64,000 nucleotides of DNA from Phoronis australis (taxonomy: Eukaryota > Phoronida > Phoronidae). Below are positions 59,191 through 64,000 of this stretch, piece by piece (position 1 is the stretch's first letter; each line of letters opens with the position of its first letter). Location of the stretch: positions 373,173 through 437,172 of the forward strand of contig NMRA01000193.1 in assembly GCA_002633005.1 (NCBI GenBank), written 5' to 3'. The position numbers were made by a program, and so were the translations under genes. The notes under the pieces were generated by a model, which saw only the letters and a list, made by a program, of their open reading frames with translations, did no database searches and had not been told where the DNA came from.

Positions 59191-59773
59191 ATTCAATGAA
59201 CTCCCAATTTCCCATTCAACTAAATAACAAAAAAGAGAGGCACACGGACAGTCTTGGGTGTTTCAGCCGACATTTGGTCAATTCACCAGTTATTCAATTC
59301 AGATTATGCGTTCTGTCATTTGCGACTACTGCCAACCGTGAGACCAAAGTTGATCCGTCATACCAACAGACAGTTCCCTAACTACCAAGGGTCAACGTTG
59401 GTACGTTAGGCCCTAAACCTAAAGGATGTGTCTTGATTGTTGCAATACAGCAGAGCAGATTGGGATCCCAAAGCCTAATAAAATCGCCAACTATGAGTAA
59501 AGCCGTGAGGCTGCTGGTTCCTGGAAATAACACTGACAACACAACCAATGAAGAAATGTCAACAAAATACGAACTGTTAAGTACATCAGTTGTTAATTTG
59601 ACATTTCAAGTCATGGGAGACCACAGCTAGAAAGCGAGGCATTTAAAGGACAAGTTCTTCAAAAAACATTAATGTTGGATAAACCCTCATGTGTCCTGGC
59701 TACTAAGCTATGTATTGAAGTTGGCCATTATCTCAACTGGAACCAATTACAGAGTTGAGTGAGAAAGACTTAC
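59191..59773. other. No supported gene
   Basis: Short plus frames at 59175-59381 and 59433-59630 lack paired splice sites. No recognisable repeat. Confidence 0.3.
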
Positions 59774-59834
59774 TTCTCAGCCCATCCATCATCACCAGAC
59801 AGAGCTTTATCACCAGGGAAAACATGTGTTATTA
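59774..59834 (-). CDS. Orphan exon candidate, minus strand
   Basis: The donor TGAGAA|gtaagtct is strong; the acceptor tgttgtcttattcataag is fair. The 61 nt are open in one phase, ITHVFPGDKALSGDDGWAE, with two bases left over. GDKALSGDDGW reads like real protein. The phase-2 end does not fit the phase-0 start of 52595-52828 directly. Either an exon of length 1 mod 3 lies between, perhaps masked by the duplication at 54.7-56.1 kb, or this belongs to another gene. A nearer acceptor at ggtgataaag would shorten it. Confidence 0.35.
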
Positions 59835-60265
59835 CTTATGAATAAGACAACAGTACTATCTTCATGGAAGGCTCAATAGGAGGTGAGCTTAAACTCAAAG
59901 TGAGTGTAAAATGAACATGGTGATATTGACGTAATGTTAAAAACTAAGAAAAGTTTAGGAGCATAACACAATCCAGCCCCAATTTTGCACCAGTAATAGC
60001 ACTGCCAGTCATTTTCATAGAACCTAATCCACAGGGCTGCACATGAAGATCACAGTACACAAAAACTAGGTTCACATGAGCGGCAAAAACTCTAGCAGTT
60101 TTACTGGATAAAACTTTACTGATTTAGCCAGACAAGCTGTCTGAGAAAGGGTCCTTTTCACCACCCATTACCTTTTTAAGCAAGCAAAAATTGATGTCAA
60201 AATGAAATGTCACTCTTTGCCATAAATTGATTACTGTGATGACAAACAAAGGCCTATACATACAC

Positions 60266-60282
60266 NNCCCCCCCCCCCCCCG
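60266..60282. other. Two N plus poly-C run
   Basis: Two ambiguous bases next to a run of C, a typical homopolymer sequencing problem. Confidence 0.9.
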
Positions 60283-60289
60283 AACATGT

Positions 60290-61818
60290 GTGTCCCTTGA
60301 AGTAAGCAGTCTGGCAACAGAAATGCTATAAAAAATGCTAAGAATTTTGGGGTAACTCAAATTACCAGCTAAACGGACACTTGTATCTCTTCACATAAGG
60401 TGTGATTTGGTACTGGTGCAAGTGCTATCGAAAAGCAAACATTTCAACCAGTTTGTGAACCCGATAAAAGTTGGATTTTCAACTCATGAAAACGGAGGAC
60501 TCGGCGCACACATAACCAGTTTAGTTAGCCAGCAGACCATGACAACTGAGACCAAATTATCAACAGAATTTAAATTACAATTAAATAATTGAATGGTACA
60601 GAAATGCTTCAATACTGCCACTCAGCTTAAAAGTAGACTTCACCACTAAGTCTCTTATATTCATGAAGAATTGAGCACAATACAACAGGCATTCCGCCCA
60701 CTCACTGGCACCCTAGAAACCTCAGTATGCAAATTTGAGATTAGCAGCCAACACCATTCCTACATAAAGACTTAGGTGTATCCCTGAATGCATTAAATAA
60801 AAGACAAAGGACATAGAAAGGTCCTATGGTAACATATCACCAATTCTGGAAAAGAATAATGATCAAAATAGACATCTTTTTTTCATTTTTCAAAGACTTC
60901 TAACATGGTTGGGAATGTCCACAATTTTTCAAAACATTGTCTGGTGGTAGCCATGGTACAAACCTTGAACATGTAAAAGCATTATTTTATCACTACATAT
61001 TTTTCGTATTGTGCCCTAAATTAGGGACATTTTACCGTGAACCTGATTATGTGTTCACCACCATCCAGCAGGCAACACAAAACAACGGCACCACCACCCC
61101 ACCATACACATCATCAAACAATTTCTGGTTTCCTAGGAACGACCACAAATGCCAAGTCAAGAGTAAAAAGGTTCCTCTAAAGTAACAAAACTTTCCAAAC
61201 TGTAATTTTTGAGTGTGTACCCTTGGGTACACACCTTTATGTACACAGGATGTGACAGGGTACAACGGATTTATTAAAATTCAACACTAAGCTTGCTCAT
61301 ACACATGTGCATTAGTTATCAGAATTAAGCGGATTAGTGCATTCGGAGCAGAAAAGTAACTCAGAAAAGGAGATAAAGGAGTTGAAACTTAAACATATCT
61401 GTTGCACCAACTAAAGGTATTCTATGAATGTAATTAAGTGTTATACAATAGGGAGCTGACTAAGCCAAGATATCACTGCAGTAAAAATATTATTCTTTAC
61501 AAGGAAGAGAAGAAATTGACTGGCAACTGAAATATTAAATGACCTGGAAACAAGATACCTTAAAACATCCAGGGAAAGTAGGGTCGTTTGGTGTAAATAA
61601 ACCACATGTTGCAATGAAGTATTTAACAACTCAGATAGCTGTAAATCGGACTGATTGACCTAGGCATATCCTACTTAACTGTGCTATACATAATCAAGAC
61701 CATAGGTAAAGTGACTTAGAAGTTTTTATTTTTAAAACTAGTCAGGTTAAAATGATTATTGATTTGCTAGTTTTTTGGAAAAGATTGTGAATCTTGAACT
61801 TAACTTGTTTATCTAAGT
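60290..61818. other. No supported gene
   Basis: AT-rich sequence. The frame at 60937-61185 is Thr/Asn-rich without splice context. No repeat family recognised. Confidence 0.3.
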
Positions 61819-62193
61819 TTGGTATTAACTAAATTCAAAGGAACTGCACCAACTAAGCAAAGCTGCAGTTTTATCAATACTTGCAAATATGAACATTCAC
61901 AGTTATTGCCATTTTCACTGCTGGCAGGTCTAGGATGCTGCAAGCAGGACTCCAACCACAAGTTTGAAGGAAAAGTGCATGCCAGTCCTAAACATGACAA
62001 GCTGGTGACACTTACTCCAGGCTGCATCCAGAGAGATGATAGTGAAGCTGTTTCATCACATTGTCAATCATTGACACTTACTCCAGGCTGCATCCAGAGA
62101 GATGATAGTGAAGCTGTTTCATCACATTTTTATCATTGTGAAAAGGCAATAAACAAAGCATTGAATATTGCAGCAAAACATGTTCTTGTGTAA
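61819..62193 (+). CDS. Orphan plus-strand frame with 22-residue duplication
   Basis: A frame of 124 codons, long for this AT-rich background, ends in TAA. It contains a 66-bp (22-codon) tandem duplication, so LTPGCIQRDDSEAVSSHC appears twice in frame. Upstream text includes KYEHSQLLPFSLLAGLGCCK and the end reads EKAINKALNIAAKHVLV. The start used is TTG-like and not credible; an acceptor at ctaagcaaagctgcag (61867) could open it. On the minus strand both repeat units also create a GGA|gtaagtgt donor-like site. A gene exon is possible but unproven. Confidence 0.3.
   Translation: MVLTKFKGTAPTKQSCSFINTCKYEHSQLLPFSLLAGLGCCKQDSNHKFEGKVHASPKHDKLVTLTPGCIQRDDSEAVSSHCQSLTLTPGCIQRDDSEAVSSHFYHCEKAINKALNIAAKHVLV
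62007..62128. repeat. 66-bp tandem duplication
   Basis: GACACTTACTCCAGGCTGCA through TTTCATCACATT occurs at 62007 and 62073, essentially identical over 55 bp. The near identity implies a recent event. Confidence 0.93.
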
Positions 62194-62872
62194 AGCACCC
62201 TCCCTCCAAGTTAAGCGTTGTACTCTCATAAAAATGGCGAATATTGTGAACTGGGTCTTAGCACTTTCACCTCACTGGACGACCAGTTATTGTAAAACTA
62301 CGTCACTATACCTCCAAGGTGCAGGGTATAATCTTTACTTGAAATTCAACGCGAAATTTTTTTTTTGGAAATTTCTCAAGAAAAATTTCCATCATTTTAT
62401 TTTTGAGTACATAATGGCTTACGTGGACAATTGTCTAATCCTAAACTGCATTAAAGCCAAATGTTCCAGACAGAACTTGAAATTTTGAGTTTTTACTTTA
62501 ACTATCAAGTTTTTACTGGAATATAGGGATCAGCAAGAAACTCTTGCTCATAAACCAAAATGTTCTCGTCCTGGTCAGAATAATAGATATTATCTCGAGT
62601 TCAAACAAAAGTAGAACAGAACATGCCAAAAATAGTTTAGTTTGATTCCAAGTACAAAGGTTAACCCCCCACCCCGCAACCCAAATGCACCTGTCCACAG
62701 AGATGATCATATCAAACAACTTTCAAAACAGACTACTGGAAAAAGGGAAATTGCTCTCACCTTGTACCAGGCTCAGGTTAAAAGGGAAATTGGTCATAAC
62801 TTGTAACCAGGCTGGGTTAACAGTAATTACTGAGCAAGGCAAGTAAAGACACATCCCTGTAACAAGAGACTG

Positions 62873-63365
62873 AAGGCCTTTTCATACTGACTTAACTCAC
62901 GTCTGAGCGGGGCGTCGACGTAAACTGCAAAGCTAACTAAACCATTCATACTGGCTCCGGTAGTTAACGGACTTTAAAGTAAACGGCAAGTGACACTGTT
63001 GTCATCGAAGTAATGGCAAGGTAACGCTGCATGCTAAGATTTTTTTAATAAGACAATTTGGGAACATTTACATGTGCTGATTGACATAACTTGTGATTAC
63101 TAGAGCAAAATATAGGCAACTATTAGCGACGGTACTACTTTGTAATTTTGGACGATAACAGAGGCACCTGGCGATAACTTCGGTGGGACTTGGGAGCAAA
63201 GTTTACCATTCATACCGTACCACAGCGTCGATGCTCCACTATTAAATCCACCTGTTTAGTGCGAATTTAACTGGCGCTGTTAACTTCGATCCAGGAACGA
63301 AGTTAACCGTTCATGCTGACCGCAACTCCCCAAAACATTGACACGTCGTTGTTAGTATGAAAGGC
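62873..63365 (+). mobile_element. Family A TIR element
   Basis: Starts AAGGCCTTTTCATACTGACT and ends GTTAGTATGAAAGGC, with the usual internal order. The AT-rich centre is shortened relative to the 54.7-kb copy (part after TTGACATAA is missing). Confidence 0.85.
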
Positions 63366-64000
63366 AGGGCTCGACATAACGAGCTACAGGTCGCATTTGC
63401 GACCTGAAAATTAGAAATTCGAGCTGAGATTTTTGTCAGCTCGTATAAAGGCCCAAAATGCGACCTGGAATTTCCAACGTATGCGAGCTGAGTTTTTAAC
63501 TTTTCTCGCAAGATACCTGGCAAATATAAAGCAACTCTTGTTAATCCGACCGTTACTGGGTTGTTGCCAAATCCAAGTTCAAAAGAACAATAAACGAGAA
63601 AAGCCCTCCCGATGACTTGTAAGCAAGTGGCGTGAATATGGGATATGCAGAATCGATATTTGACACGTTTTATTGACTAACATTTTCAGCCACTGTTGCA
63701 AATTTCCGGATTCTCCAAAGAAAGTTTCGAGCCACTGCACAACGCGTGATAAAACGTCACAAAACAGCAGTGTTTCTACTAATTCTTAACCCTCTTACTG
63801 CCGTGGTCGCAATTCTGCGACAACAACTTTATCCCTTGCCAGTGCCGTAGTCGCATATTTGCGACCATGTGACCCAGAAAACAGCCTCAAGATACCCTTC
63901 AGATTTTAGCCAATTGGCGTCGGTTTTGAAGGCACACCCACAAGAAAATGTGGCTAAGCCAATCAAATTTAGTTTTACTAAGCATTCAGTGAAAAATTTG
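63366..64000. other. Repeat-like 3' edge; no gene seen
   Basis: Begins with alternating GCGACCTG and CGAGCTGA blocks (related to repeat D), includes the segment shared with 41.46 kb (63723-63792), and then two TGCCGTRGTCGCA blocks at 63800 and 63845. Frames crossing this area are unsupported. Confidence 0.4.

Noticed and set aside
1-64000. tRNA, rRNA, CRISPR or bacterial operon features
   Set aside because: No cloverleaf-like gene with A and B boxes, no rRNA-like conserved stretch, no spacer-repeat array; the window is eukaryotic.

Overview
The window is animal (metazoan) nuclear DNA. It is AT-rich (roughly 60-63%), has almost no long reading frames, and carries many GT-AG exon candidates with tens-of-kilobase spacing, several families of terminal-inverted-repeat (TIR) elements, satellite-like arrays, microsatellites and assembly gaps. 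Nothing bacterial is present: no operons, ribosome-binding sites, rRNA, tRNA or CRISPR were seen. I cannot name the species; an invertebrate with a repeat-rich, heterozygous genome fits best. No protein here was recognised with certainty, so genes are described from splice sites, reading phase and residue character.

The main feature is a minus-strand gene spanning at least 52.8 kb down to about 5.05 kb. I rebuilt it from exons whose splice sites and reading phases agree, in transcript order: 52595-52828, 51380-51431, 30147-30194, 19076-19167, 17068-17157, 14623-14658, 13802-13896, 7331-7352, 6509-6538 and 5052-5088 (start of the last uncertain). Most are tiny (22-95 nt). The product is hydrophilic, rich in Ser/Lys/Glu/Pro, and looks largely disordered. 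Alternative ends are suggested by a first exon at 50781-50829, a terminal exon at 47137-47240, and a duplicated-exon branch 12114-12224 plus 11567-11980 that would give a different C terminus.

Other genes: a small plus-strand gene at about 44.93-47.95 kb lies inside the 20-kb intron of the minus gene, with five phase-consistent exons and an AATAAA. A plus-strand gene ends at 57.2 kb (exons 54472-54504 and 56908-57114, AATAAA at 57194). A two-exon plus candidate sits at 34902-36910. An orphan minus exon is at 59774-59834 and an orphan plus reading frame with an in-frame duplication at 61819-62193.

Repeats fill much of the rest. Family A (about 500 bp, TIR beginning GGCCCTTTCATA) has complete copies at 35.8, 37.0, 54.7, 55.4 and 62.9 kb plus decayed ones. 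Family B (TIR CCGTAATCGTTCGGGTTAAC, TA target duplication, ends built from TGGGCGSTTAA motifs) has copies at 31.1 and 40.7 kb with unrelated interiors, plus relics. Family C has TIR ACTTGGCGAAAT at 43.5-44.7 kb. Single elements lie at 22.5-23.6 kb (ends carry TGACGTCA) and 28.47-28.90 kb. Arrays include a 17-bp minisatellite at 20.54 kb. A 690-bp tandem duplication at 54.7-56.1 kb is joined through a single N and may be an assembly artefact.
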